This document shows, in pieces, positions 9,129 through 18,000 of a stretch of DNA of 64,000 nt; position 1 is the first letter of the stretch, and each line of letters begins with the position of its first letter. The position numbers and the translations under genes are program-made. This DNA comes from Nonomuraea corallina (GTDB lineage Bacteria > Actinomycetota > Actinomycetes > Streptosporangiales > Streptosporangiaceae): the NCBI RefSeq assembly GCF_027620315.1, contig NZ_JAPNNL010000011.1, forward strand, positions 1-64,000. Direction: 5' to 3'. The notes beneath the pieces were generated by a model. That model was not told the origin of the DNA, ran no database searches, and was given only the letters and a program-made list of their open reading frames with translations.

Positions 9129-12127
9129 CGCTCCTCCAGGGTCCGCGCGCGCCGCAGGCGCCAGGCCAGCCCGGCGACGATCGCCAGCAGCATCCCCGCG
9201 ACCAGCGCCAGCATCGCGGCCGTGGCCGCCGGCGGGATGTGCAGCAGCACGCCCGGCGTGACCGCCGACGCCTGCCCGGTCAGGACGAGGTGCGGGACGA
9301 CCAGGTTGCCGACGGCCACGGCGAGCCCGGTCCCGGTCGCCAGCGACAGCCCGACGACGAAGGCCTGCTCCGTCGCCAGCAGCCCGAACAACTGGCGGGG
9401 GCCGGCCCCGAGGGCCCGCAGGACGGCGAACTCGGCCCCGCGTTCCCGCGCCGCGACCACGGCGTTCGCCAGGAACCCGAGCAGCGCGAAGCCCAGCGCC
9501 CCGGCGAAGCCCAGGATCAGCGCCCCCTGCAGCCCGCCGGCCAGCGGGTCGTCCCGCAGCTTCACGGACAGCTCCCGCCGGTCGGTCACGGTCACGTCCC
9601 ATTGGGGGTTCGCGCGCAGGATCTCCCTGGCCGGCGCGGTGTCGCGGGCGGCGAGCCACCATTCGGCCGCCGGCAAGGGCGGCTGCGCCGCGGCCAGTTC
9701 GCGGGCCTGCAGCGTCTCCCAGTCGGCGAGCAGCGCCTGCTGGCCGGGGGCGCTCGTCGGCATGCTCGCCACCACGCCGGCCACGGTGACCGGCACCACC
9801 CGGCCGGCGACGGTGGCGGGCCCGGTCTGCCCGGCCTCCAGCTTGAGGGAGGCGGCCAGGCCGGCGGTGAGCACGACGGGCAGCGGTCCGGGCTCCCGTC
9901 GCGCCGCGAAGGCCGGGGGCACCGGCACGTCCCCTCCGTCCGCGCCCAGCCCGGCGAGTCTCAGCCCGGCCGCCGGATCCGCGACCAGGCCGCGCACCGC
10001 CAGCGGGTACGTGATCCTCCCGGCCCGCCCGGCGGTCACCGCCAGATCGAGTTCGATCCGGTTGCCGCCCGCCCGCAGCTCGCCGAGCGGCAGATCGATC
10101 CACACGCCCAGGGCGTCCGACAGCACGAGCCGCGCCGGCGCGGGAGCCGGGGCCTCGACCCGTACGGTGAGCGTGCGCGGCCGTCCGGGCAGCTCCAGCC
10201 TGCCCGCCAGGTCGCCGGGCAGGGCCCGCGCCAGCCGCGCGACCGGCTGCGCCGACAGGTCGGGCCGCAGGTCGAACAGTTCGCCGAGCGCGGCGGCGTC
10301 GAGCCCGAGCAGCAGCGCCGGCTCGCCGTTCACCTCCGTCTGCCGGCGCAGCCCGGGGGAGGCCGCGGTGACGCCGGGCAGCGCGGTGAACGCCGTGCCC
10401 CGGCCGAGCGCGCCGAGCTCGGACCCGGCGGACGGCCCGGACAGGCGCAGGTCGGCGCCCGCCTGGTGGGCGGCCTGGTCGAGCTGCGAGGCCCGCCAGG
10501 TGGAGACGGTGGCCATGGACAGGATGCCGATCGCGACGGCCATGGTGAGCAGCAGCGCGGGGCCCGCGTACGTGAGCGGCCTCCTGCTGACCTGCCACGT
10601 TCCCAGCGCGGGGGCGAGCGTGGGCCGCCGGGACGTCAGCCGCTCGGCCAGCCGTGACACGCGCGGCACCAGCCGCACGCCCAGCATGCCGCCCGCGAGC
10701 AGGGCCAGCGCCGGGCCGGAGACGATGAGCGGGTCGATGCCGAGCCCGCCCGCCGCCGTCGCCGTGACCGGCGCGCCGTAGCGCCGCAGCTGCCAGACCG
10801 CCAGCGCGGCCACCGCCAGCAGCGCCAGGTCCGCGCCCGCCTTCTCGATCAGCCCGCGCACCCCGCGGCCGCGCGCCGACTGCTCCTCCACGTACGTGCG
10901 CCGCGTACCCGCCAGGGACGGCAGGGCCAGGAGCGCGGCGGCGCCCAGGGCCACGCCGGACGACACGAGGAACGCGGCGGGATCGACCGGCGGCGCGAGG
11001 CTCACCCCGGAGCTCCTGATCCACGGCAGCTGATGGACCAGCGCGAGCAGCGGCGGGCCGAGGAACGGCGCGACGACCGCGCACGGGACCGCGACCAGCA
11101 GCGCCTCGCCCGCCGCCAGCGCCGTCAGGCGCAGCGTGCCCGCCCCGCGCGAGCGCAGCAGCGCCACCTCCATGCGGCGGTGGTCGGCGAGCAGCCGCGC
11201 GGTCAGGATCAGCGCGTACGCGGCCAACGTCAGCACCTGCAGCACCGGGATGAGCATCGTGGATCTGGCCACCAGGGAGGCGGTGGCGAGCTGGGTGAGC
11301 AGGCCAGGCAGGCGGCCGGCGGTCAGGCAGTTCACGCAGCCGGCCGCCGCCAGCCGCTCGCGGGTGCGCTCGATGTCCGCCGCCAGCGGGCGCAGCCGCT
11401 CGACCGTCAGCGCGGCGAAGTCCGGCTCCGCCGTCCAGGTGGCCCGCACGTTGGTGGCGAAGCGCGCGAGGAACGTCTCCTCGGCGACGATCAGCGGGCC
11501 GTACGTGGTGTAGTCGCCGTGCTCGACGCCCCTGCTCAGCAGTTCCTCCCCCGCCCAGCGCCCGTGCGCGGGGTCGTCGAGCCGGAAGACGCCGACGACG
11601 CGCACCGTGACCGGGATGCGGTCGAGCCGCCCCTCGGTGACGAACTCGCGCCCGGGTGCGAACCCGGTGGCCGCCGCCGCCGGCTGCGAGATCACCGTCT
11701 CGACCACGGGTCCGCCGGTGGCGGGCCAGCGGCCCGAGACCAACCGGCCGTGCCGGGAGAGGCCGTCGTGGCTGGCGAACCGGAGCAGTTCGGGCTGCTT
11801 GTCGCCACCCTGGCCCGGCATGACGTACGAGTCGGAGCGCAGGCTGGTGGTGAGGGCGGGGAGCGTGGTGTGGACCGTGGTGAGATCGTCACGCACGGCG
11901 CGGTCGTACCGCTGGAAGGTCTCGGCGGTGACCAGGGCGCTGACCGTGGTGGTGGTCTCGCGGTACGGGGCCGTCTCCAGCACCCGGCGGACGCCTGCGT
12001 CCCCGATGGAGGAGACGTACATCGTCAGCGCCACGAGCGTGGTGGTCGCCAGGAGGATCGACCCGAACGCGGCCAGGAGGAGCAGCGGCTCGCTGAACGC
12101 CCGCACGACGATCAGCGGCACGCGCAT
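9125..12127 (-). CDS. FtsX-like ABC transporter permease (first of pair)
   Basis: A 1000-residue FtsX-type permease: N-terminal membrane helix (about 12-38), a long extracytoplasmic domain (about 40-290), a first permease bundle (about 300-420), a second helix near 530-550, a second large external domain, and a final bundle (about 840-990). ATG at 12127 is preceded by GAGGGGG. It is the promoter-proximal member of the two-permease operon. As with its partner, no ATP-binding gene is next to it. The doubled architecture resembles the large actinomycete ABC permeases annotated as FtsX-like. Confidence 0.75.
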   Translation of the reverse strand: MRVPLIVVRAFSEPLLLLAAFGSILLATTTLVALTMYVSSIGDAGVRRVLETAPYRETTTTVSALVTAETFQRYDRAVRDDLTTVHTTLPALTTSLRSDSYVMPGQGGDKQPELLRFASHDGLSRHGRLVSGRWPATGGPVVETVISQPAAAATGFAPGREFVTEGRLDRIPVTVRVVGVFRLDDPAHGRWAGEELLSRGVEHGDYTTYGPLIVAEETFLARFATNVRATWTAEPDFAALTVERLRPLAADIERTRERLAAAGCVNCLTAGRLPGLLTQLATASLVARSTMLIPVLQVLTLAAYALILTARLLADHRRMEVALLRSRGAGTLRLTALAAGEALLVAVPCAVVAPFLGPPLLALVHQLPWIRSSGVSLAPPVDPAAFLVSSGVALGAAALLALPSLAGTRRTYVEEQSARGRGVRGLIEKAGADLALLAVAALAVWQLRRYGAPVTATAAGGLGIDPLIVSGPALALLAGGMLGVRLVPRVSRLAERLTSRRPTLAPALGTWQVSRRPLTYAGPALLLTMAVAIGILSMATVSTWRASQLDQAAHQAGADLRLSGPSAGSELGALGRGTAFTALPGVTAASPGLRRQTEVNGEPALLLGLDAAALGELFDLRPDLSAQPVARLARALPGDLAGRLELPGRPRTLTVRVEAPAPAPARLVLSDALGVWIDLPLGELRAGGNRIELDLAVTAGRAGRITYPLAVRGLVADPAAGLRLAGLGADGGDVPVPPAFAARREPGPLPVVLTAGLAASLKLEAGQTGPATVAGRVVPVTVAGVVASMPTSAPGQQALLADWETLQARELAAAQPPLPAAEWWLAARDTAPAREILRANPQWDVTVTDRRELSVKLRDDPLAGGLQGALILGFAGALGFALLGFLANAVVAARERGAEFAVLRALGAGPRQLFGLLATEQAFVVGLSLATGTGLAVAVGNLVVPHLVLTGQASAVTPGVLLHIPPAATAAMLALVAGMLLAIVAGLAWRLRRARTLEER

Positions 12128-12264
12128 CGATCCCCCTCATCCCGTTGCCCCGACCTTCGGGGCGCGGCGCGGTCGCGGGCAAGGGTGATCGCCGCAACGG
12201 TGACGAATCTGATACGCGCGTGTGATGCCGGAACCGTGACAAGGGGCGGCGCCCCTCGGGGGCG

Positions 12265-12537
12265 TCAGGCGGCCAGGCGCTGCTCGACGGCGGCCAGGCG
12301 CCGCTCCACCTCGGCCAGCCGGTCAGCGGCGGGGCGGCTGTGCAGCAGGTCGGCGAGCTGGTCGGCCTCCCGCTGGTCGAGCCGCAGGGTGTGCGCCGGG
12401 GTGTCGGGGTCGGCCTGGTCGTAGAGCAGGAGGGTGCGTCCCGTCTGCGTGACGACGACGGCGAGGTGGTCGCCCCGCAGGGTGTCGCCGTGGTGCACGG
12501 TGCCGGTGCCGGGGATGGTGTGGTGCGTGAGTTCCAC
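12265..12537 (-). CDS. Stand-alone KhtT-type N-terminal domain protein
   Basis: A 90-residue protein. GTG at 12537 was chosen because GAGAGGAG lies just upstream; a longer ATG start at 12570 has no such site. Residues 5-65 (IPGTG, then LAVVVTQTGRTLLLYD and an acidic segment ending LDQREADQLADLL) resemble the N-terminal domain of KhtT-type regulatory subunits of K+/H+ antiporters. The TrkA-C nucleotide-binding domain that normally follows is absent and is replaced by a short Ala/Leu/Arg heptad-like helix. It may bind another subunit in trans, or be a remnant. No antiporter gene is nearby. The family assignment is by eye. Confidence 0.55.
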   Translation of the reverse strand: MELTHHTIPGTGTVHHGDTLRGDHLAVVVTQTGRTLLLYDQADPDTPAHTLRLDQREADQLADLLHSRPAADRLAEVERRLAAVEQRLAA

Positions 12538-12686
12538 GGTTTCTCCTCTCGTGCCCGCGACAACGCTCACTCTTCATTCTGGCGGGGACTTCACCGGCGC
12601 GCCATCAGGGGTGACACCCATTTCCGGGGGTCACCGGCATGTAGAGGACGGCGTGCGGGATGGGGCCGTCCGGCCCGGCACATCCG

Positions 12687-13940
12687 TTATTTCCGGATAT
12701 TACTGCCTTGAGCCACATATCGCGCGAGATGGTCGATCACCTCGCGAGCGTCGGACTCGATGCCGTGGATGAACGTGGACCTGCGCCGCCGCAGCACCGG
12801 CAGCCCCAGCGCGTACATCCCCGGGCCGTCCACCACGCCGCCGTCGTGGCGCAGCCGGCCCTTCTCGTCGACCACGGGCACGTCGAGCCACCCGTAGTCG
12901 GGGCGGAACCCCGTCGCCCACACGATCGAGCGGATCTCCCCGCCGCGCAGGTCGAGCTGGAGCCGCGCCGACGCGGGCACGGCGGTCGGCGCGAACCGCT
13001 CGGGCGGGCCCACCTCGGCGTCGCGGCCGGTCGCCGCGGCCCACTCGTCGAACGTGCCGAGCAGGCGCTCCATCTTGAGGTCCGCGAGGGAGAACACGTT
13101 GCGCAGGCCGCCGGAGAACAGCGCCCGGCCGTCGCGGACGGCCGCCCACCGGCCTACGAGCTCCACGCCCATGGCGGTGAGCGCGTTGAGATCGAGGGTC
13201 GCGCGCTCCGGGGTGCCGACGAGCTGCGGGGACGGCAGCCGCCGGGCCCGCGTCAGGTCGTCGACCTCGTCGTAGCGCTGGTCCCACACACCCGAGGCGT
13301 CCATCCACCACAGCACGTCGCGCCCCCGGTAGGTGCGGGGCAGCCGCACGTGCTCCCCCACCGAGAGGATCACCGGCCGGCCCGACCGCCGCAGCTCGGC
13401 GGCCAGCTGGACGCCGGTCGCGGACGCCCCGACGACGAGCACGCCGCCGTCGGGGAGCTGACCGGGTTCGCGGTAGTCGAACGGCGTGAGCTGCTCGACC
13501 GACGAGGGCACCGCCTCGTGGAAGGGCGGCACCACCGGCCGGTTGCAGGCCCCGCTCGCGATGACCACCGTCCGGCAGCCGATCTCGCCGCGGCTCGTCG
13601 TCACGTGGTAGCCGTCGGCGGCGGGCCGTACGGACGTGACCTCGGTACGGGTCCTGACGGGCGCGCGCGAGACGGCGGCGAAGCGCTCGACGAAGCCGGT
13701 GACCTCGTCCATGGTCATGTAGCCGTCGGGGTCCGGGCCCTCGTAGGACAGGCCCGGCAGGCGGGTCTGCCAGTTGGGGGTCAGCAGCCGGAAGGAGTCC
13801 CAGCGTTCGCGCCGCCAGGAGTTGGCCACCTCGCCGCGTTCGAGCACGACGTGATCGATGGACCGTTCCGTGAGGAAGTGGCTCGCGGCGAGGCCCGCGT
13901 GCCCCGCTCCGACGACGACTGCGGTGAAGCGCTCGATGAT
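12687..13940 (-). CDS. Flavin-containing monooxygenase-like NAD(P)/FAD oxidoreductase, unusual start
   Basis: An approximately 417-residue class B monooxygenase-like protein. The FAD-binding Rossmann motif VVVGAGHAGL lies at the very N-terminus, the NADP motif VVGASATG near residue 170, and the family ATGFRPDY motif near 360. Such enzymes oxygenate N or S atoms or do Baeyer-Villiger reactions. No ATG, GTG or TTG exists in frame upstream of the FAD motif. The only position fitting a GAGAGG site with seven-base spacing is ATC at 13940, 12 bases after the OsmC stop. I therefore annotate a non-canonical ATC start, coupled to the OsmC gene; an ATG-to-ATC change or sequence error is the alternative. 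Confidence 0.75.
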   Translation of the reverse strand: MIERFTAVVVGAGHAGLAASHFLTERSIDHVVLERGEVANSWRRERWDSFRLLTPNWQTRLPGLSYEGPDPDGYMTMDEVTGFVERFAAVSRAPVRTRTEVTSVRPAADGYHVTTSRGEIGCRTVVIASGACNRPVVPPFHEAVPSSVEQLTPFDYREPGQLPDGGVLVVGASATGVQLAAELRRSGRPVILSVGEHVRLPRTYRGRDVLWWMDASGVWDQRYDEVDDLTRARRLPSPQLVGTPERATLDLNALTAMGVELVGRWAAVRDGRALFSGGLRNVFSLADLKMERLLGTFDEWAAATGRDAEVGPPERFAPTAVPASARLQLDLRGGEIRSIVWATGFRPDYGWLDVPVVDEKGRLRHDGGVVDGPGMYALGLPVLRRRRSTFIHGIESDAREVIDHLARYVAQGSNIRK

Positions 13941-13951
13941 CGTCCGGCCTC

Positions 13952-14500
13952 TCAGGCGACCTCGACGGTGACGTCCGTCGGGTTGGTGAGGGCGTCGAAC
14001 ACGGCGGAGCGCTTCTGGGACTGCGCCACCAGGGCCTCGATCTCCTGCTTGGAGGCGTCGGCGTCGATGGTGAAGGTCACCTTGATGCCGTTGAAGCCGT
14101 TGCGCACGTCGCTGTCGGCGCCGAGGATGCCGCGGATGTCGTGGGCGCCCTCCAGCGTCGCCTCGACGGAGCGGAGCTGGATGCCGCGGTTCTGCGCGAC
14201 GGACGCCACGCCCGCGGTCAGGCAGCTCGCCAGGCCGACGAGGAGGTACTCGATCGGCGTGATGCCGTTGTCCTCGGCCGCGAACACCTCGGGGTGGTCG
14301 GCGTCGAACACTGTCTCGGTCTTGTGGCTCTGCTCCTGGCCGAGGCCGAAGTACTCCTTGACCGTCGTGGTGCTGTGGACGCCGTTGCGCCACTTGGTGG
14401 TCGCCCGCCACACGAACTGCGCGGCCTCGGGCGAGCCCTTGAGCGCCTCGCGCGCGTCCAGCAGCGCCTGCACGTTCACTCCGTTGGCGGCCGTGGTCAT
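13952..14500 (-). CDS. OsmC-family protein
   Basis: A 182-residue OsmC-like protein. The peroxidatic Cys is in GLASCLTAG (about residue 92). The second Cys of classical OsmC/Ohr is not present; that region reads SAVFDALTNP. This one-Cys layout suggests a thiol- or sulfur-handling role rather than a standard hydroperoxidase. ATG is preceded by GGAAGGGG. It is divergent from metX across a short region with a palindrome, and directly upstream of the monooxygenase gene, so an operon with it and a sulfur-metabolism link are plausible. Confidence 0.85.
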   Translation of the reverse strand: MTTAANGVNVQALLDAREALKGSPEAAQFVWRATTKWRNGVHSTTTVKEYFGLGQEQSHKTETVFDADHPEVFAAEDNGITPIEYLLVGLASCLTAGVASVAQNRGIQLRSVEATLEGAHDIRGILGADSDVRNGFNGIKVTFTIDADASKQEIEALVAQSQKRSAVFDALTNPTDVTVEVA

Positions 14501-14524
14501 GTCGCACCCCTTCCGGCTTCATGG

Positions 14525-14540
14525 AATACCGATAGGTATT
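14525..14540. promoter_or_regulatory. Palindromic operator candidate between OsmC gene and metX
   Basis: AATACC-GATA-GGTATT is a perfect inverted repeat with 6-bp arms, A/T-rich against the GC-rich surroundings. It lies between the divergent OsmC gene and metX and touches the candidate -35 of metX. A repressor of sulfur metabolism could act here. The cognate regulator is unknown. Confidence 0.5.
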
Positions 14541-14570
14541 TGACCATACACAGGCCGTGGTGGCTACCAT
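14540..14570 (+). promoter_or_regulatory. Candidate metX promoter giving a leaderless transcript
   Basis: TTGACC (14540-14545) and TACCAT (14565-14570) are separated by 19 bases. A transcript starting seven or eight bases after the -10 would begin at the ATG at 14578. No Shine-Dalgarno sequence precedes that ATG, which fits leaderless translation, common in actinomycetes. The 19-base spacing is slightly long. Confidence 0.4.
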
Positions 14571-14577
14571 GGGCCCC

Positions 14578-15786
14578 ATGTCCCAGCCAGCCCCGGCGAT
14601 CCCCGCAAGCCCAGCCGGCAGCGTCGGCGTCGTGGAGACGCGGCACCTCGACCTCCCCCGGCCGGTACAGCTCGACTGCGGCCGGGAGCTGCACCCCGTC
14701 CGCGTCGCGTACGAGACGTACGGCACGCTCTCCCCCGAGCGCGACAACGTGATCCTGGTGTGCCACGCGCTCAGCGGCGACGCCCACGCGGCCGGCCTGT
14801 CGAAGGCGCCGGCCACGGAGAGCGCCCGCGACGGGTTCGGCGCCGAGGAGCGCGACGGCGGGCGCGGCCAGGGGCTCGGCTGGTGGGACGGCATGATCGG
14901 GCCCGGCAAGGCGTTCGACACCGACCGCTTCTTCGTCGTCGCGACCAACCTGCTCGGCGGCTGCCGCGGCACCACCGGCCCGTCGTCGATCGACCCGGCG
15001 ACGGGCGAGCCGTACGGGCCGGACTTCCCGGTGATCACGGTCGCGGACATGGTGCGGACCCAGCGCGCGTTCCTGGACGTCCTCGGCATCGAGCGGCTCG
15101 CGGCGGTGGCCGGCGGCTCGCTCGGCGGGATGCAGGCGCTGGAGTGGGCGATCCTCTACCCCGGCCAGGTCGACGCCGTGGTGGCGATCGCCAGCACGCA
15201 CGCGCTCCACCCGCAGGGCGTGGCCTGGAACGCGATAGCGCGTGACGCGATCATGCGCGACCCTGCGTGGCAGGGCGGCCGCTACCACGGCACCGGCCGG
15301 GCGCCCGACGCCGGCATGGGGGTGGCGCGGATGGTCGGCCACATCACCTATCTGTCCGCGCCGGCGCTGGACGACAAGTTCGGCCGGCGGCTGCAGTTCG
15401 CCGACGACCTGCGCTACACGATCACCGAGCCGGAGTTCGAGGTGGAGAGCTACCTGCGCCACCAGGCCGCCTCGTTCGTCAAGCGCTTCGACGCCAACAC
15501 CTACCTCTACACCTCGCGCGCGCTGACCTACTTCGACCTCGCGCGGCAGCACGGCGGCGGATCGCTCGCGCGGGCGCTCGAAGGCGTCTCGGCGCGCACG
15601 CTGCTGATCGCCTTCAGCTCCGACTGGCTCTATCCGCCGTCGGCGTCGCGGGAGGTGGAGCAGGCGCTGCGCGCCCTCGGCAAGCCGGTCGAGCTCCAGG
15701 TGATCGACGCGCCGTACGGTCATGACTGCTTCCTGCTGGAGGAAGCGCGACAGACGCCCATCATCCGGCGGTTCCTGGCCGCGTGA
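14578..15786 (+). CDS. metX: Homoserine O-acetyltransferase
   Basis: A 402-residue alpha/beta-hydrolase-fold acetyltransferase that makes O-acetylhomoserine from homoserine and acetyl-CoA, the committed step of methionine synthesis by direct sulfhydrylation. The nucleophile elbow is GGSLGGMQ (about residue 183), the acid lies in SSDWLYP and the His in YGHDCFL. The family insert between HALSGDAH and LGWWDGMIG is present. ATG at 14578 is preferred over the upstream GTG/ATG codons because it gives the normal N-terminus. metY follows after 16 bases, forming a met operon with the CoA-binding protein gene. Confidence 0.93.
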   Translation: MSQPAPAIPASPAGSVGVVETRHLDLPRPVQLDCGRELHPVRVAYETYGTLSPERDNVILVCHALSGDAHAAGLSKAPATESARDGFGAEERDGGRGQGLGWWDGMIGPGKAFDTDRFFVVATNLLGGCRGTTGPSSIDPATGEPYGPDFPVITVADMVRTQRAFLDVLGIERLAAVAGGSLGGMQALEWAILYPGQVDAVVAIASTHALHPQGVAWNAIARDAIMRDPAWQGGRYHGTGRAPDAGMGVARMVGHITYLSAPALDDKFGRRLQFADDLRYTITEPEFEVESYLRHQAASFVKRFDANTYLYTSRALTYFDLARQHGGGSLARALEGVSARTLLIAFSSDWLYPPSASREVEQALRALGKPVELQVIDAPYGHDCFLLEEARQTPIIRRFLAA

Positions 15787-15802
15787 CATGGAAGAGGCTT
15801 TC

Positions 15803-17140
15803 GTGACCGATCATCTCCCCCGGGCCGAGCAGGCCCGCGCGTTCGGGTTCGACACCCGGCAGCTGCACGCCGGGCAGCGGCCCGACCCCAACACGGGCGC
15901 CCGCGCGGTGCCGATCTTCCAGACGACCAGCTACGTCTTCGAGGACCCGGAGTCCGCGGCGGCCTACTTCAACCTGCAGGAGTACGGCAACACCTACTCG
16001 CGCATCATGAACCCGACCGTCGCGGTGTTCGAGGAGCGGGTGGCGAACCTCGAGGGCGGCAGCGGCGCGGTCGCGTTCGCCAGCGGGATCGCCGCGCAGG
16101 CGGCCGCCCTGTTCACGCTGCTGGAGCCGGGCGACCACGTGGTGTCGTCCTCGGCGCTCTACGGCGGGACGGTGAACCAGCTCAAGCACCTGCTGCGCAA
16201 GCTGAACGTGGAGCTCACCTGGGTCGACCCGGACGACCCCGACGCCTGGCGGCAGGCGGTCACGCCGCGGACCAAGGCGTTCTTCGGCGAGACGATCGGC
16301 AACCCGGCGGGCAACGTGCTCGACATCGAGACCGTGGCGGCCATCGCGCACGAGCACGAGCTGCCGCTGATCGTCGACAACACGTTCGCGACCCCGTACC
16401 TGTGCCGCCCGATCGAGTGGGGCGCCGACATCGTGATCCACTCGGCCACCAAGTTCATCGGCGGCCACGGCACCAGCATCGGCGGCGTCGTCGTCGAGGC
16501 CGGCACGTTCGACTGGTCCAACGGGCGCTTCCCGGTGATCGCGGACCCGTCGCCCGCCTACCACGGCCTACGCTTCCACGAGACGTTCGGCATGTACGGC
16601 TATCTGATGAAGCTCCGCGCCGAGACCCTGCGCGACCTCGGCGCGGCGCTCTCGCCGTTCAACGCCTTCCTGTTCCTGCAGGGGCTGGAGACGCTCTCGC
16701 TGCGGATGGACCGCCATGTCGCCAACGCCCGGGCGGTCGCGGCGTTCCTGGAGGCGCACGAGCTGGCGTCCAACGTGACGTACGCCGGCCTGCCGGAGAG
16801 CCGATACCGGCCGCTGGCGGACAAGTACCTGCCGCGCGGCGCCGGGGCGGTGTTCTCCTTCGACTGCGCCGGCGGGCGGGCCGGCGGGCAGGGCCTCATC
16901 GGCGGCCTGACGCTCTGGTCCCACCTGGCGAACGTCGGCGACGCCAAGAGCCTGGTCATCCACCCGGCCAGCACGACCCACCGCCAGCTCGGCGACGACG
17001 AACTGCGGGCGGCCGGCGTCGGGCCCGGCACGGTGCGGCTGTCGGTGGGCCTCGAATCCGTCGACGACCTCATCTGGGACCTGGAGCAGGGCTTCGCCCG
17101 GGTCGCGGCCACCACGGGCAGGAAGGCGGCCACGGCGTGA
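15803..17140 (+). CDS. metY: O-acetylhomoserine sulfhydrylase
   Basis: A 445-residue Cys/Met-metabolism PLP enzyme that condenses O-acetylhomoserine with sulfide to homocysteine. The PLP lysine is in [12 protein letters not shown]; the N-terminal [10 protein letters not shown] and the active-site YSRIMNPT are typical of the sulfhydrylase branch. GTG at 15803 has GGAAGAGG five bases upstream; an ATG at 15788 would add five residues. It lies directly after metX. Its last four bases overlap the next GTG start (GTGA), coupling translation to the CoA-binding protein. Confidence 0.93.
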   Translation: MTDHLPRAEQARAFGFDTRQLHAGQRPDPNTGARAVPIFQTTSYVFEDPESAAAYFNLQEYGNTYSRIMNPTVAVFEERVANLEGGSGAVAFASGIAAQAAALFTLLEPGDHVVSSSALYGGTVNQLKHLLRKLNVELTWVDPDDPDAWRQAVTPRTKAFFGETIGNPAGNVLDIETVAAIAHEHELPLIVDNTFATPYLCRPIEWGADIVIHSATKFIGGHGTSIGGVVVEAGTFDWSNGRFPVIADPSPAYHGLRFHETFGMYGYLMKLRAETLRDLGAALSPFNAFLFLQGLETLSLRMDRHVANARAVAAFLEAHELASNVTYAGLPESRYRPLADKYLPRGAGAVFSFDCAGGRAGGQGLIGGLTLWSHLANVGDAKSLVIHPASTTHRQLGDDELRAAGVGPGTVRLSVGLESVDDLIWDLEQGFARVAATTGRKAATA

Positions 17141-17619
17141 ACGTCCCCGACCGCTACCAGGACCCGCTGACGATCCAGCGCGTGCTCCACTCCGCCAAGA
17201 CGATCGCCGTCGTGGGGCTGTCGAACAACGAGCTGCGGGCCAGCTACTTCGTCGGCTACTACCTCAGGCGTCACGGCTACCGGGTGATCCCGGTGAACCC
17301 CCGCGAGCCGGAGATCCTGGGCGAGACCAGCTACCCGAGCCTGCTCGACGTGCCCGTGCCGGTCGACCTCGTGAACGTCTTCCGCGCGCCGCCCGCGCTG
17401 CCGGGCATCGCGCGGGAAGCGGTGTCGATCGGGGCGGGCGCCCTGTGGACCCAGTTCGGCGTGGTCGACGAGGAAGGCGCCGCGATCGCCGAGGACGGCG
17501 GCCTGACCGTGATCATGGATCGCTGCGTCAAGGTGGAGCACGCCCGCTACGTGGGCCGGATGCACTGGCTCGGCTTCAACACCCAGCGCATCACGTCCGT
17601 GCGCGGCGGGCTCCAGTAG
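17137..17619 (+). CDS. CoA-binding Rossmann-fold protein
   Basis: A 160-residue CoA_binding-domain protein (succinyl-CoA synthetase alpha-like Rossmann fold, no catalytic domain). VVGLSNNELRAS near residue 27 is the nucleotide-binding loop, and IPVNPREPEILGE follows. GTG overlaps the metY stop, so it is co-translated with the methionine genes. Homologues commonly sit beside metX/metY in actinomycetes. The biochemical role is not established; binding of CoA or acyl-CoA to balance acetyl-CoA use is an inference. Confidence 0.8.
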   Translation: MNVPDRYQDPLTIQRVLHSAKTIAVVGLSNNELRASYFVGYYLRRHGYRVIPVNPREPEILGETSYPSLLDVPVPVDLVNVFRAPPALPGIAREAVSIGAGALWTQFGVVDEEGAAIAEDGGLTVIMDRCVKVEHARYVGRMHWLGFNTQRITSVRGGLQ

Positions 17620-18000
17620 CCCGCCCGGTCCTCCGCGTACTGGGGTGGAGGTGCTCATGACCGGTCGTGAGGTACGCTGAGGGTACCGAGGATTTTTCGC
17701 GCGTCGACTCCAGGTCTGCGTCGCCCCGGCGAACCACTACCGGCCCATCGCGGCCCGGACGAGGTCAGGCGACCATGTTCCGACGCTTCTTTCTTCCTTC
17801 GCACCGCTCGCCCCGGCCGCTCGGGCCGGCCTCGCCGCGTCCCCGCGGGACCAGCGGGCAGTGACCACATGCGGCTACGCGCCCGGCCGGAGCCCGGCGA
17901 CGTCCGCGTTCCGCCCCGTCCCCGCGACACGACCGCAGGAGGTACGACGAGAGACCGGCCCGCACGCGCCTCATCCGTTCCAGCATCCGAAGGAGATCTC
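17620..18000 (+). other. Gene-free leader region upstream of the second STAS gene
   Basis: There is no convincing gene in these 381 bases. GGGTAC at 17681-17686 matches a SigB-type -10 and sits inside an inverted repeat (GGTAC at 17672-17676 against GTACC at 17683-17687), but no matching -35 is at the right distance. A possible 29-codon reading frame from 17774 has no codon bias support. The leader would be about 300 bases long if transcription starts near 17693. Confidence 0.35.

Noticed and set aside
9128-11084. N-terminal extension of the second permease through the first one
   Set aside because: It is the frame-shifted shadow of the 9125-12127 permease. The GTG at 9128 gives a normal membrane-helix start and a GTGA overlap.
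17667-17864. Possible small gene before the second STAS gene
   Set aside because: Poor composition, no ribosome-binding site for the longer version and no recognisable sequence; described as gene-free leader instead.
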